Of a DNA stretch of 64,000 bases, positions 8,521 through 17,379 are shown piece by piece. The position numbers were made by a program, and so were the translations under genes. This DNA is from Bdellovibrionales bacterium (GTDB taxonomy: Bacteria; Bdellovibrionota; Bdellovibrionia; Bdellovibrionales; Bdellovibrionaceae), in contig JADJOV010000023.1 of NCBI GenBank assembly GCA_016713585.1, forward strand, positions 248,001-312,000, in the 5' to 3' direction. Within the stretch, counting starts at the first letter, position 1. Each line of letters starts with the position of its first letter. The notes below the pieces were generated by a model, which saw only the letters and a list, made by a program, of their open reading frames with translations, ran no database searches and was not told where the DNA came from.

Positions 8521-10056
8521 TTAGCCCTGATGAAGTGAAACACCTTTGATTCGAATTCCGATATCGTCCCATGTGATTCCATGTTTTTGCTCAAACTTTT
8601 CAATTTCTGAGAAATAAGCTTTTTTATGCAATGTTTTTAGAACAGCCGTTTGCTTGGTGAATTGCGCAAAAGAAACCGCATGGGGAAAACAGAATGCCCA
8701 TTTGCATTCTTCCCCAACGAGGTCAACAACCTTCCGTGGCGCCTTGCTATTGAATTCGATCCAATCTAAATCCATATCTCGTTTCCGTAGATCAGTTCTA
8801 TTGGAACATTGTTTTCGAAGCGAATTACAGCGACTCAACTCCCATTTGGTGTAATGTGCAATAATTCTCAAGAGATCTTCATGGTAAAGGACTCGCCCAA
8901 AATTTGGCTTCAATGAATTTTTTAAATCTTCAGACAAAAAATCATAAGAAAAAGAATTCATTTTCGCTTTGCGATAAAACTCAAGTCGACTCACCATTTC
9001 TTGATTGAAAGGGCGCCATAAAGAAGTGATATTTATGATATCTCTAAAGGTGTCAACTCTAAGTCCTTTCAAGTACTCGGTGATCTTCCCAAGACCTAAA
9101 TATTCAGACAAAAACCCCTCATATTTCATCACCAAAGCATCCTTTGAAAAATCAAATTGAAATATCTTTTCAATTTCGGCCGATCGAAAGTGATTTAGCA
9201 CTATGTCAGAATTTTCGTCGATAGCATTATAGTCAACTGTTTTACCGATATTTTTATGAACATTTTGAACGACATCAATCAGGGGCATTTTGAATGCTTG
9301 AATTTCACCAAAGGAAAGTGTTTTATTTATCTCGCGACAAAAATCCACGAACTCCTGACCTCGCTCATACTCGACATCAATATGGACACTTGGTGGCTGA
9401 GTTGTCAGTCGCTCAGGAATCATATCGTATTTCATTGGGTCTACGCTTGAAAAACCCAATCCAAAAAGAGTGATACTCGAAGGTGAACTTCCGCGACCCG
9501 GTCCTAGAATCAAATTTCTTCCTTTTGCAAAAGCCACACACTTCTTGACAGCATCAATAAACTCACCCATTTGCGGATGAGTGTAGAACCAGCGATCTCG
9601 TTCGAGGTATTGCATCTGTGAGTCTGTTACTCGAGAGTATTTACCCTTAAGTCCTTTAATTATTTCTTCTTTGAACGCTTCCATATATAGGTTCCTTTCC
9701 GTTTGGTTGATTGGTCGCCCTGATTCAATCTTCTCTGACACGGAAAGGAGTTTCACAATTTGCTCTCGGCCTTTTTGGATATGCCCAATTTCCCGATCCA
9801 TTTCCAGCAGTCTTCTATGAAGGCGCTCATTTAACTAAAAACTTGAAAAGCTGATGATCGTCTTGATCTCCTCAAGGCCAAATCCCAAACTCTGCAAGTC
9901 ACGAATGCGAGTCATCCGCTCAAGCAACTGGTGGTTGTAACATCGGTAATTGTTTTCTCCGCGAGACGGCGATGGCAAAAGACCAATGGACTCATAATAA
10001 CGTATAGTACGAGCTGAGACCTTGGCCATTTTTGCAAATCGTCCAACTGAAAGCAT
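8521..10056 (-). pseudogene. MerR-type HTH joined to a reduced DnaE-like polymerase core (one in-frame TAG)
   Basis: Residues 1-73 are a MerR DNA-binding head (MLSVGRFAKMAKVSARTIRYYE, then DLQSLGFGLEEIKTII). TAG at 9835-9837 follows, then the same frame goes on through a helix (LNERLHRRLLEMDREIGHIQ), as in MerR dimerisation coils, into ~400 residues resembling the C-family polymerase III alpha palm and fingers. Matches are GPGRGSSPSSI (DnaE GPGRGSAAGS), VDPMKYDMIPERL, an HID.E version of PDxDxD, the fingers block LWRP, GRVLYHEDLLRI, and HAVSFAQFTKQTAVLK. The PHP domain, OB fold and the segment with the third catalytic Asp are absent, so polymerase activity is unlikely. The start ATG at 10056 follows AGGAA. 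If the TAG is real, the two halves are a 73-aa HTH and a 426-aa protein from 9801. Confidence 0.6.
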
Positions 10057-10131
10057 AGATAGATTCCTTCCCTTGGAATTAACCATAGGGATTGACGTAA
10101 CGACAAGGTCAAGCTAGCCACGTCGATTGAC

Positions 10132-10554
10132 CTACTGAGTTAGGCCCGAAAAAAGAGAAAGACTTTTTCCCAACTGACGCCTTAAACTCTCGAACCCAGC
10201 CTTTCTTGACACCACCGGATTATATTTCAACTCAGATTGGGCTTTTAACGTGGAATAACGTCGGGGCATCATAACAAAACTCAGCTCGAATCGAGAGAGC
10301 GGTGGATTCCCTTTAAGCTTTGCTATGCGCCAAATGGATTCAACCACCGACGCCGCAACTTTTGCAACTGGCGCAGGCAAAGATTTAGTTGGCAGTGAAA
10401 CGTTAATCGCTCTGAATAGGTCCTCAAAAAACTGTCGAACACTGGTTCGTTCATGATCAGTCACAAAATACATTTCTTTGTCTTGCCCATTTGTTAAAGC
10501 ACATAGAATACTGGCGACAACATTGTCGACGTGGACAGCTTCGAAATCCTCAAT
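10132..10554 (-). pseudogene. C-terminal remnant of an extended short-chain dehydrogenase/epimerase
   Basis: The open frame below 10554 reads EAVHVDNVVASILCAL, the typical 'H-V-D-D-V-A-x-A' block of extended SDR/NAD-epimerases, then a C-terminal substrate domain (MYFVTDHERTSVRQFF) and the usual end FESLRRQL. The Rossmann fold and the YxxxK active site are missing, so this is only the last third of the gene. Its 5' end runs into the GNAT gene in another frame. Confidence 0.6.
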
Positions 10555-11055
10555 TTAGAAAATCTATCAAAATGTGCATAGACTTTCTTGCGCAGGGTTA
10601 ATCTCTTTTGCATGACGATTGCTGGGCCATTTATATCATTGCGCCACCGAACAAAATCATAGCCAGCTCGGCGATAGAATTGCTCAGAATTCAAACTGGA
10701 AAATAGTTCGGCTAACCTGTAACCACCCCGACTCATCTGACATTCAAGAAAGGCCAGGAGTGAAGATCCGAGTCCCTTTCCAAAATGATTTGGATCAACG
10801 TAAATAGCTTTGATTTTATGATCTTTAGCAGACCCAATAGCCAAAATCTGATTTTCTTCCGTTCTAATCACAAAGGTCAGTCGATTTGAAGCTTTCTGAA
10901 CCAATTTGTCAGAGGGAATATTCGGTGATAAGCGCTTCAATTTCCTCTTCAGAATAAAAACTTTGGTGGCTTGCAAGAATTGACCGTCGAATCAGCGTGG
11001 AACAATGATCGGAGAGACTTGGTTCAAATCTAGCGATGCTTAGTTCAAATTCCAT
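10494..11055 (-). pseudogene. GNAT N-acetyltransferase, frameshifted
   Basis: The acetyl-CoA-binding block is clear: KAIYVDPNHFGKGLGSSLL is motif A with a Q/RxxGxG/A-type loop, followed by YRRAGYDF. The frame containing it opens at 10976 without a normal N-terminus. The missing beginning is found in another frame from ATG 11055 (MEFELSIARFEP), joining near 10920, so one indel splits the gene. The last ~15 residues before 10494 are read out of the SDR remnant, so the original end is lost. The substrate is unknown. Confidence 0.55.
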
Positions 11056-11152
11056 GATCAAGTTTGTCTGGGGAATCCCAACTTGTCAACCGGCGATGTC
11101 CCTCAAAGACGGTTAAAATTACGATAGTGGTGGATTTGACTTGGGCAACCAT
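11045..11152 (-). pseudogene. Decayed RelE/ParE-type toxin remnant
   Basis: A 35-codon frame (MVAQVKST, then IVILTVFEGHRRL) starts 5 bp after the Phd-type antitoxin gene. The segment ILTVFEGHRRL resembles the last strand of RelE/ParE toxins. The body of the toxin is gone, so the antitoxin is an orphan. The assignment rests on a short match plus position. Confidence 0.35.
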
Positions 11153-11156
11153 TTTG

Positions 11157-11504
11157 CTATTTCAAACCAAGACGAGATTTAGCCTGCGCCGATGTCAAAG
11201 TTCTTCCATGATCGGCGTCTTGAAGGCCGCGAGTGATGGAAGCCACGAATCGGGCCGTCTCCTGCTCTTGAATTCGATCAAACTCGGCGGGGGATAAAAG
11301 AACGCCAGCGGGCTTGCCGTTTAGGGTAATAAGAAGCGGCTGAGACGTTGTTCCGATTCGCTCTAACAAGGTCGCGGCTTGGCTTTTGAATTCGGCTAGG
11401 GTCACGACATCTTGGGATAGAGAGGACGTGGTTTCTTTGGTATGGAGACAAGGCTGAAAACCGATCAAACTAAGGTCCTGAAATGGCTTTTTCTTTGTAT
11501 TCAC
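11157..11504 (-). CDS. Phd/YefM-family antitoxin
   Basis: The product is up to 115 aa. The antitoxin core is VVTLAEFKSQAATLLERI, then QPLLITLNGKPAGVLLSPAEFDRI, the standard Phd/YefM DNA-binding fold, with a toxin-binding C-terminal helix (SAQAKSRLGLK). Such proteins repress their own operon and neutralise a RelE/ParE/Doc-type toxin. Here only a toxin scrap follows (11045-11152). The frame starts at a GTG without a clear ribosome site, so the N-terminus is uncertain. Confidence 0.7.
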   Translation of the reverse strand: MNTKKKPFQDLSLIGFQPCLHTKETTSSLSQDVVTLAEFKSQAATLLERIGTTSQPLLITLNGKPAGVLLSPAEFDRIQEQETARFVASITRGLQDADHGRTLTSAQAKSRLGLK

Positions 11505-11579
11505 AGCTATTTATAACACAGCCGAAGTTCAGGGCCAAATCATTGCTTAAACAAATTCAAACGCATATTTTGATTTTAT

Positions 11580-11600
11580 TGTATTGTATGATACAATACA
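11580..11600. promoter_or_regulatory. Perfect 10-bp-arm palindrome, likely operator
   Basis: TGTATTGTAT-G-ATACAATACA sits 4 bp before the ATG of the 20-codon ORF at 11605, in AT-rich DNA where a promoter is expected. Its symmetry and position fit a repressor site for the downstream HTH gene. Confidence 0.55.
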
Positions 11601-11604
11601 GTTT

Positions 11605-11667
11605 ATGAAAAAGGTCATAAACGAATTCGACAACCTTTACGATTCTGAAGAAGTCATTGGGTTATGA
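11605..11667 (+). CDS. 20-aa ORF overlapping the next gene
   Basis: The peptide MKKVINEFDNLYDSEEVIGL ends in TGA that overlaps the ATG of the next gene (ATGA at 11664-11667). It may be the leader peptide of a coupled pair or the remnant of a partner gene. It is too short to classify. Confidence 0.35.
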   Translation: MKKVINEFDNLYDSEEVIGL

Positions 11668-12302
11668 GTAATTTAACTCTTGATCAAAAACTCAATTATA
11701 TTGGTGTTCAAATATCGATCCCTCAAAAAGTAATATTTCCTAATCATCAATGGATAGATATTGAGAATACTCTGCATGAGGCCACAATGGAAGTTGCTCA
11801 AGATAGTCGTCTATTTTCATTATTGTGCAGCTGGGTATCAGTTCATGGAGACTATGTCATCATTGAAAAGCTTATGAAGTTACAAAAGAAAAAAAACTCT
11901 CCATGGCTAAGTGCTTTGGCCGTTTTTGCACTCAATATGGGCTTTCACCAATGGAAGAGCTTGATTAAAAAACAACAAGGACCTTTGGCATTAGTCAGCA
12001 CTGATTTGGCATTGAGTTCGATTTCAATAAAAGGCGAGGAGCCAAACTTTAAAAGAAACGGGTTCTTAGTGCCAAAGGGGATGATAAGAATAAGGTCTTT
12101 AGACACCCAGACTCCCGAGCGCTTGGTTAAAAAAAACCTACAATATCGCAATCGTCTGCTTTTTGGTGCGTCATGGAGAGCAGATATTGTAACTGCCATT
12201 GAAATGGGAATGAAGACTCCTTATCAGATAGCAAAAACTTTGGGCTGTTCCTATGAACCAGCACATCGAATTTTCAAAGAATACTCACTTGCTACCGCCT
12301 AA
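11664..12302 (+). CDS. Hypothetical protein with C-terminal helix-turn-helix
   Basis: The product is 212 aa with no recognised family. The last 40 residues look like a winged or simple HTH (TAIEMGMKTPYQIAKTLGCS then YEPAHRIFKEY), so it may be a DNA-binding regulator. The middle is helical (WLSALAVFALNMGFHQWKSL). It starts at ATG 11664, coupled to the 20-aa ORF, and the palindrome at 11580-11600 is a candidate self-operator. Low GC suggests accessory DNA. It converges on the porin-like gene, whose stop is 4 bp away. Confidence 0.5.
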   Translation: MSNLTLDQKLNYIGVQISIPQKVIFPNHQWIDIENTLHEATMEVAQDSRLFSLLCSWVSVHGDYVIIEKLMKLQKKKNSPWLSALAVFALNMGFHQWKSLIKKQQGPLALVSTDLALSSISIKGEEPNFKRNGFLVPKGMIRIRSLDTQTPERLVKKNLQYRNRLLFGASWRADIVTAIEMGMKTPYQIAKTLGCSYEPAHRIFKEYSLATA

Positions 12303-12306
12303 ATTA

Positions 12307-13443
12307 TTAAAACCCAGCTCCAAGGTTCGCCTCGAATCTGAGGCCAACCACCAAGCCCCGGGTTACATCCTGATACACCTTTGAAAGAGCCGTTCCCTCG
12401 CCACTATAATTTTGAACAAAAAGCGCGCTGGAAAAGATGTCATTCCAATTCCACCCACAAAGCATACTCCCAAAGGAATCCTTCGTCTTCTCATTCCATG
12501 TCCCCTGCATCTGGAGTTCTAATTTGTTTCGGATATAAGTTCCACTCAAATAATACAGACTCTGTCCCTTGGGACCGCTACTGTCAGCTGCTGCAAAATT
12601 GAAAAAGGTTGCCTGTGGTTGAAAAGTCCAACTTCCATAAAAAAGATCAGCCCCGATGGCAACAAAAGTATCTCGCCCCTTTTCATAGAGCAAAACTGGA
12701 TCGTTTTTCTTGATCACGCTTCCTAGTTCCAGCTTCGGAATCCATTGATCAAAAGCATAGTTCCCACTCACCCCTAGCAAGTCTTGAAACTCGGATTGCG
12801 CGCTCACCAATGAAAATCCGTATCCGCCAATATTTCCCTTAACACGAAGACCGCCGTAGAGATCTTGACGGTTCACAACCACCGGAGTTTCAGGCAATGG
12901 CGACGGATATATATTTTCCCCAGAATGATCGACCAAAAAAACATCGACAGATAATACCTCTCCCGCAAACGAGGCCCAACACTCCCGCAGGGTGAGTGAG
13001 TTGTTCCGCCAAGGGATCAAAAAATAGACGATTCCACCTTCGACCGGTCCACACATCCAACGACGGCGTCACCCACATTTCGCTCCAACGCTGGGCCTGA
13101 ACTCCGGCTCGCACATAGAAATTCTTGTATTTGGCCTCCAGATAACCTTCTTGAAGGTAAGCACGATTTGGAACTCTGCGGATATCTCGCTGTTTTGATT
13201 CATTTTCAGCTTCAGCAAAACCCTCTAAGTAGAAACCAAAGGGCCCCCCAAGTAATTGACTTTCAGCTTGGCCAGCTCTCGAGATGCCAAGGTCGAGTTC
13301 TTATTTTGAATATACTCATACTTAGGAACAATAATAATATCAGCACCAGCTCTGCACACAAGGAATATGATCGTCACGAAATTGATTCCAATTAATTTAA
13401 TCACTTTTTTATAACTCGAGAAATATCCAGAGAGCAGCCTCAT
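12307..13443 (-). pseudogene. Outer-membrane beta-barrel (porin-like) protein, frameshifted
   Basis: Three reading frames join into one protein. The N-terminus has a signal peptide (KLIGINFVTIIFLVCRAGAD). After a G6 run near 13240 the frame changes (FYLEGFAEAENE, AYLQEGYLEAKYKNFYVR). Near 12980 it changes again, into a 200-residue barrel-like tail with alternating aromatic strands (YGSWTFQPQATFFNF) ending in LGAGF. The final Phe is typical of outer-membrane barrels. Its ATG overlaps the uvrC stop (ATGA at 13440-13443), so it belongs to the uvrBC operon. The ligand is unknown. Confidence 0.55.
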
Positions 13444-15323
13444 GCCTCTTCCTCCGCCGTCTCGACAGAGTCTTCGCTGAGATGCACGAGAATTCGCTCA
13501 GCCAGCACCCGATTAAAGGTCTTCATTTGGGCAATCTCTTCTGGCTCGGCTTTTTTAATATCTTCCACAGACCCAAACTTTTGCAACAACGCGCGCTTTC
13601 GTTTTTCACCAAGACCTATAATCTCATCGAGAGCGCTTGCGAGAGTACGGTCTTCACGGAGCTTTCGATGATAAGTAATGGCAAAGCGATGGGCTTCATC
13701 CCTGAGACCCACCAAAATATGCAAACCCTCTGAGTTTGACCGAAAGGTCACGGGATTGCTTCGTCCCACTAAAAAGAATCTCTCTTCCGTGGCCTTAATT
13801 TCGGCCTCCTGAAAACTCGCCTCAGTCCGAGCCTTGGCAAGACCCACAACTGGAATATCTTGCCGACCGATCTCTTTCAGGATCCGCACGGCCTGAGTCA
13901 ACTGGCCCTTGCCCCCATCCACAACGAGGAGATCTGGATCCTCATACTCCTTATGTTGAAATCGTCGAGAAAGAACCTCTCGCATCGAGGCATAGTCGTC
14001 GGTCCCAACAACGTCTTTAATTTTGTACCGCCGATAATCTTCTCGAGAAGGCAAGCCCTCCTCGAAAACAACTTGGGAAGCCACAGTCTCAGTCCCCTGA
14101 AAAGTCGAAATATCAAAGCACTCAATCCGAAGCGGACGCTTGACGAGATTTAATTTTTCTTTGATTTCATCCAAACCCCTCATTTTTTCATCGACCTTAG
14201 AAACTTGTTTGTCAAAGTGAGCATTGGCATTGCTCTGGGCCATTTCAAGGAGCTGACGACCTTGGGGGTCTGTGGCAAAGCGTACGACTGTCTTATGCCC
14301 TGAACGCTCCTTCAGAACGGCTTCTAACAAATTATTCAAATCATGTCCCAAATCAATTGGCAGCAAAAGATCATCAGGAATAATATTATCTTCATAATAT
14401 TGATTTAAAAATGAAACTAGCCACTCTCTCGGATCTTCAAAGGGATCAGCGCAGCTCAAGGTCGTTAAAAAATGTGAGCGCGTGCCCAACACTCGTCCCT
14501 GCCGAATATGCAGGGTTTCAATCAAGGTCCCCCGTTCATCGCCCCTGTAACCAATCACATCTTGATTTCTTTCTGATTTATCGTCAATCACCGATTGCTT
14601 CTCAAGAACGCTCTTGATGGCAGACAGTGAATCCCGCAACCTCGCCGCCACCTCGAATTTTTCTTGCTCCGCTGCGGCTTGCATTTTCTCTTTGAGGGTT
14701 TTTAACATTTGCTTATTCTTCCCCTTCAAAAAGAGCAAGGCCCCTTCGATTTCAGATCGATATTCCTCTTGCGTAACCAGATTCACACAGGGAGCAGAGC
14801 AACGACCAATCTGATGAGTCATGCAGGGCCTCTTGCGAGTCTTAAAAACAGCATCGGTACAGTCTCGAATTTTAAAAAACCGATTCAAAAAGCGAATTGT
14901 CCCAAATACGGCAGCGCCACTCGTATAGGGCCCAAAATACATCGCTTCGTCCTTTTTAACTCGTCGACTTAAGTAAAGTCTTGGGTATTTATCCCCCCAG
15001 GAAAGCTTAATATATGGGTAGGACTTGTCGTCCTTCAGTCGAATATTGTATTTCGGTCGATGTTTTTTGATCAGACTTGCTTCTAGCAAAAAAGCTTCGA
15101 CCTCAGTTTTGGTGAGAATGTATTCAATCTCATGAATATTTCGCACGAGGGCCAGAGTTTTCTGATGTTCCTGAGAGTTCTGAAAATAACTTCGTAGACG
15201 ATTCCTGATATTTTTTGCTTTCCCGACATAAATAATTTTATCAGCCGAGCTCATCATCAGGTAGACCCCACTCTGAATGGGGAAGCTTTTTATTTTTTCT
15301 CGAAAGGCATCAATCTTTGACAT
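13440..15323 (-). CDS. uvrC: UvrABC excinuclease subunit C
   Basis: This is the dual-incision nuclease of nucleotide excision repair. The N-terminal GIY-YIG domain (SGVYLMMSSADKIIYVGKA) makes the 3' cut. A UvrB-binding UVR motif (EKFEVAARLRD) follows. The RNase H-like domain that makes the 5' cut begins at RIECFDISTFQG and includes LLVVDGGKGQL, and helix-hairpin-helix motifs close the protein (LGEKRKRALLQKFGS). The length, about 627 aa, is normal and the frame is clean. I chose ATG 15323 (MSKIDAFREK), 14 bp inside the end of uvrB, over the TTG-like start at 15341. Confidence 0.95.
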   Translation of the reverse strand: MSKIDAFREKIKSFPIQSGVYLMMSSADKIIYVGKAKNIRNRLRSYFQNSQEHQKTLALVRNIHEIEYILTKTEVEAFLLEASLIKKHRPKYNIRLKDDKSYPYIKLSWGDKYPRLYLSRRVKKDEAMYFGPYTSGAAVFGTIRFLNRFFKIRDCTDAVFKTRKRPCMTHQIGRCSAPCVNLVTQEEYRSEIEGALLFLKGKNKQMLKTLKEKMQAAAEQEKFEVAARLRDSLSAIKSVLEKQSVIDDKSERNQDVIGYRGDERGTLIETLHIRQGRVLGTRSHFLTTLSCADPFEDPREWLVSFLNQYYEDNIIPDDLLLPIDLGHDLNNLLEAVLKERSGHKTVVRFATDPQGRQLLEMAQSNANAHFDKQVSKVDEKMRGLDEIKEKLNLVKRPLRIECFDISTFQGTETVASQVVFEEGLPSREDYRRYKIKDVVGTDDYASMREVLSRRFQHKEYEDPDLLVVDGGKGQLTQAVRILKEIGRQDIPVVGLAKARTEASFQEAEIKATEERFFLVGRSNPVTFRSNSEGLHILVGLRDEAHRFAITYHRKLREDRTLASALDEIIGLGEKRKRALLQKFGSVEDIKKAEPEEIAQMKTFNRVLAERILVHLSEDSVETAEEEA

Positions 15324-17367
15324 CAGTTCCCGACCGAACACTAAGCTCTAAAAGCTGCAAGCGTTTAATACTGTCTCGAACCTTCGCGGCCTCCTCAAAC
15401 TCCAGTTTCTTTGAAAGTTGTCGCATTTTATCTTTGAGTTTTTCAATCTCTCGAGAAATTTCGCTCGGATTATTGGCCAAATTCTGAACTGAGGTCTTAA
15501 ACAACGTCCCGTATTCTTCCAAATTGGTCAGTGGGGCTGTGCCCAAAGATCCATCGAACATATTTCCAATGCCTTCACTGATTTTCTTTCGAATAGTCGT
15601 GGGCGTAATTCCATGGTCCACATTGTATTGTGACTGAATACGACGACGGCGATCAGTTTCGCTGATGGCCTTTTCAATGGATTTAGTTCGCACATCGGCA
15701 TAAAGAATCACTCGACCATTGATATTTCGTGCAGCCCTTCCGATGGTTTGAATCAAAGACCTTTCAGAGCGCAAAAAACCTTCTTTGTCCGCGTCCGTGA
15801 TTCCGACCAGGCTGACCTCTGGAATATCCAATCCCTCTCGCAACAAGTTAATACCAACCAAAACATCAAAAACTCCGAGCCGCAAATCCCGCAAGATTTG
15901 GGACCGCTCGATGGTTTTAATATCACTGTGCAAATATTTAACTTTGACCCCTAGGGATTCATAGTACTCGGTCAAATCCTCGGCACTTCGCTTAGTCAGG
16001 GTCGTGATCAAAACTCTTTCTTGCTTTGCCACTCGGTCGCGAATTTCCTTGAGTAAGTCATCGACCTGATGTTTCACCGGGCGAATTTCGACCACAGGGT
16101 CGATCAGGCCCGTTGGTCGAATAATCTGTTCAACGATCACGCCTTCACTTTTTTGAAACTCGTAAGGGCCTGGAGTGGCCGAGACATACACAACTTTGTC
16201 CATCATGCCTTCGAATTCCTGAAAATTTAAAGGCCGATTGTCCAGCGCTGAAGGAAGACGAAAACCATGCTCAACCAAGGTCGTCTTCCTCGCCCGATCA
16301 CCGCGATACATGCCACCAATCTGAGGCACTGTCACATGGGACTCATCGATAAAAGTAATAAATTCTTTTGGGAAATACTCAATCAAGGTTGGTGGAGGCT
16401 CGCCGGGCGCTCGTCCTGTGAGATGACGAGAATAGTTTTCAATTCCTTGGCAAAAGCCCATCTGCTCGATCATTTCAATATCGTAGTAAGTTCTTTGCTC
16501 AATTCGCTGAGCCTCCAGAAATCGCAAATCCCTATTGAGCTCGCTGATTCTCCCTTGCAGCTCTTCTTGAATACTTCTCACGGCCCGCTTGAGACTTTCT
16601 TCGCTCGTGGCATAGTGACTGCCTGGATAGATTCCAATTTGATCCAGCTCCTCCAGAGAGCGTCCCGTGAGAGGATCAATCCAGGATATTTTTTCGACGA
16701 AATCTCCAAAAAATTCGACTCGAATGGCGCGTTCTTCTTCATAGGGCGGGAATATCTCGACTAAGTCACCGCGAACCCTGATCGTCCCTCGGTGAAAATC
16801 CACATTATTTCTTTGATACTGAATGCGAATAAGCTCTTTCAGCAAGTGATCCCGTTTTAAATTCGAATTGGCAATGATATGGACCATCATTCCTTCGTAG
16901 GCCTCAGGGGATCCCAAACCATAAATGCAAGACACTGAGCTGACAATAATAACGTCCCGACGATCAAATAAAGAACGAGTCGCCGAATGTCGCATACGAT
17001 CGATTTCGTCATTGATCGCCGAGTCTTTTTCAATAAAGGTGTCCGAAGAGGGAATGTATGCTTCTGGCTGATAGTAATCATAATAGGACACAAAATACTC
17101 AACCGAATTCTTCGGAAATAACTCCTTAAATTCATTGTACAGCTGGGCGGCCAAGGTCTTATTGGGAGCCAAAACCAGGGCGGGTTGGTTCAAGGCTTGA
17201 ATTGTATGGGCCATGGTAAAAGTCTTCCCTGACCCCGTCACACCAAGAAGAGTTTGATGTTTTAAATTGTGTTTAAAATTATCTAAAATTTCATGAATGG
17301 CCCTGGGCTGATCACCAGCGGGCTTAAAATCTGAGATCAATTCAAAGTTCTTCTTGTGGATTGGCAT
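15310..17367 (-). CDS. uvrB: UvrABC excinuclease subunit B
   Basis: This is the damage-verifying helicase-like subunit of excision repair. The 685 aa are full length and intact. Visible are Walker A (LLGVTGSGKTFTMA), the beta-hairpin that probes DNA (YYDYYQPEAYIP), the DEXX box variant (FIDESHVTVPQ), helicase motifs (LREGLDIPEVSLV, QTIGRAARN) and a C-terminal UVR domain (EFEEAAKVRDSI) that contacts UvrC. It starts 12 bp after the reconstructed cysS stop and overlaps uvrC. Confidence 0.97.
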   Translation of the reverse strand: MPIHKKNFELISDFKPAGDQPRAIHEILDNFKHNLKHQTLLGVTGSGKTFTMAHTIQALNQPALVLAPNKTLAAQLYNEFKELFPKNSVEYFVSYYDYYQPEAYIPSSDTFIEKDSAINDEIDRMRHSATRSLFDRRDVIIVSSVSCIYGLGSPEAYEGMMVHIIANSNLKRDHLLKELIRIQYQRNNVDFHRGTIRVRGDLVEIFPPYEEERAIRVEFFGDFVEKISWIDPLTGRSLEELDQIGIYPGSHYATSEESLKRAVRSIQEELQGRISELNRDLRFLEAQRIEQRTYYDIEMIEQMGFCQGIENYSRHLTGRAPGEPPPTLIEYFPKEFITFIDESHVTVPQIGGMYRGDRARKTTLVEHGFRLPSALDNRPLNFQEFEGMMDKVVYVSATPGPYEFQKSEGVIVEQIIRPTGLIDPVVEIRPVKHQVDDLLKEIRDRVAKQERVLITTLTKRSAEDLTEYYESLGVKVKYLHSDIKTIERSQILRDLRLGVFDVLVGINLLREGLDIPEVSLVGITDADKEGFLRSERSLIQTIGRAARNINGRVILYADVRTKSIEKAISETDRRRRIQSQYNVDHGITPTTIRKKISEGIGNMFDGSLGTAPLTNLEEYGTLFKTSVQNLANNPSEISREIEKLKDKMRQLSKKLEFEEAAKVRDSIKRLQLLELSVRSGTDVKD

Positions 17368-17379
17368 TTATTCTTACAC

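Noticed and set aside
369..9837. Stop-codon reassignment or recoding, because several genes continue in frame after a stop
   Set aside because: The stops are all three types (TGA in IS3, TAA in nnr, TAG in the MerR fusion), and intact genes nearby use the normal code.
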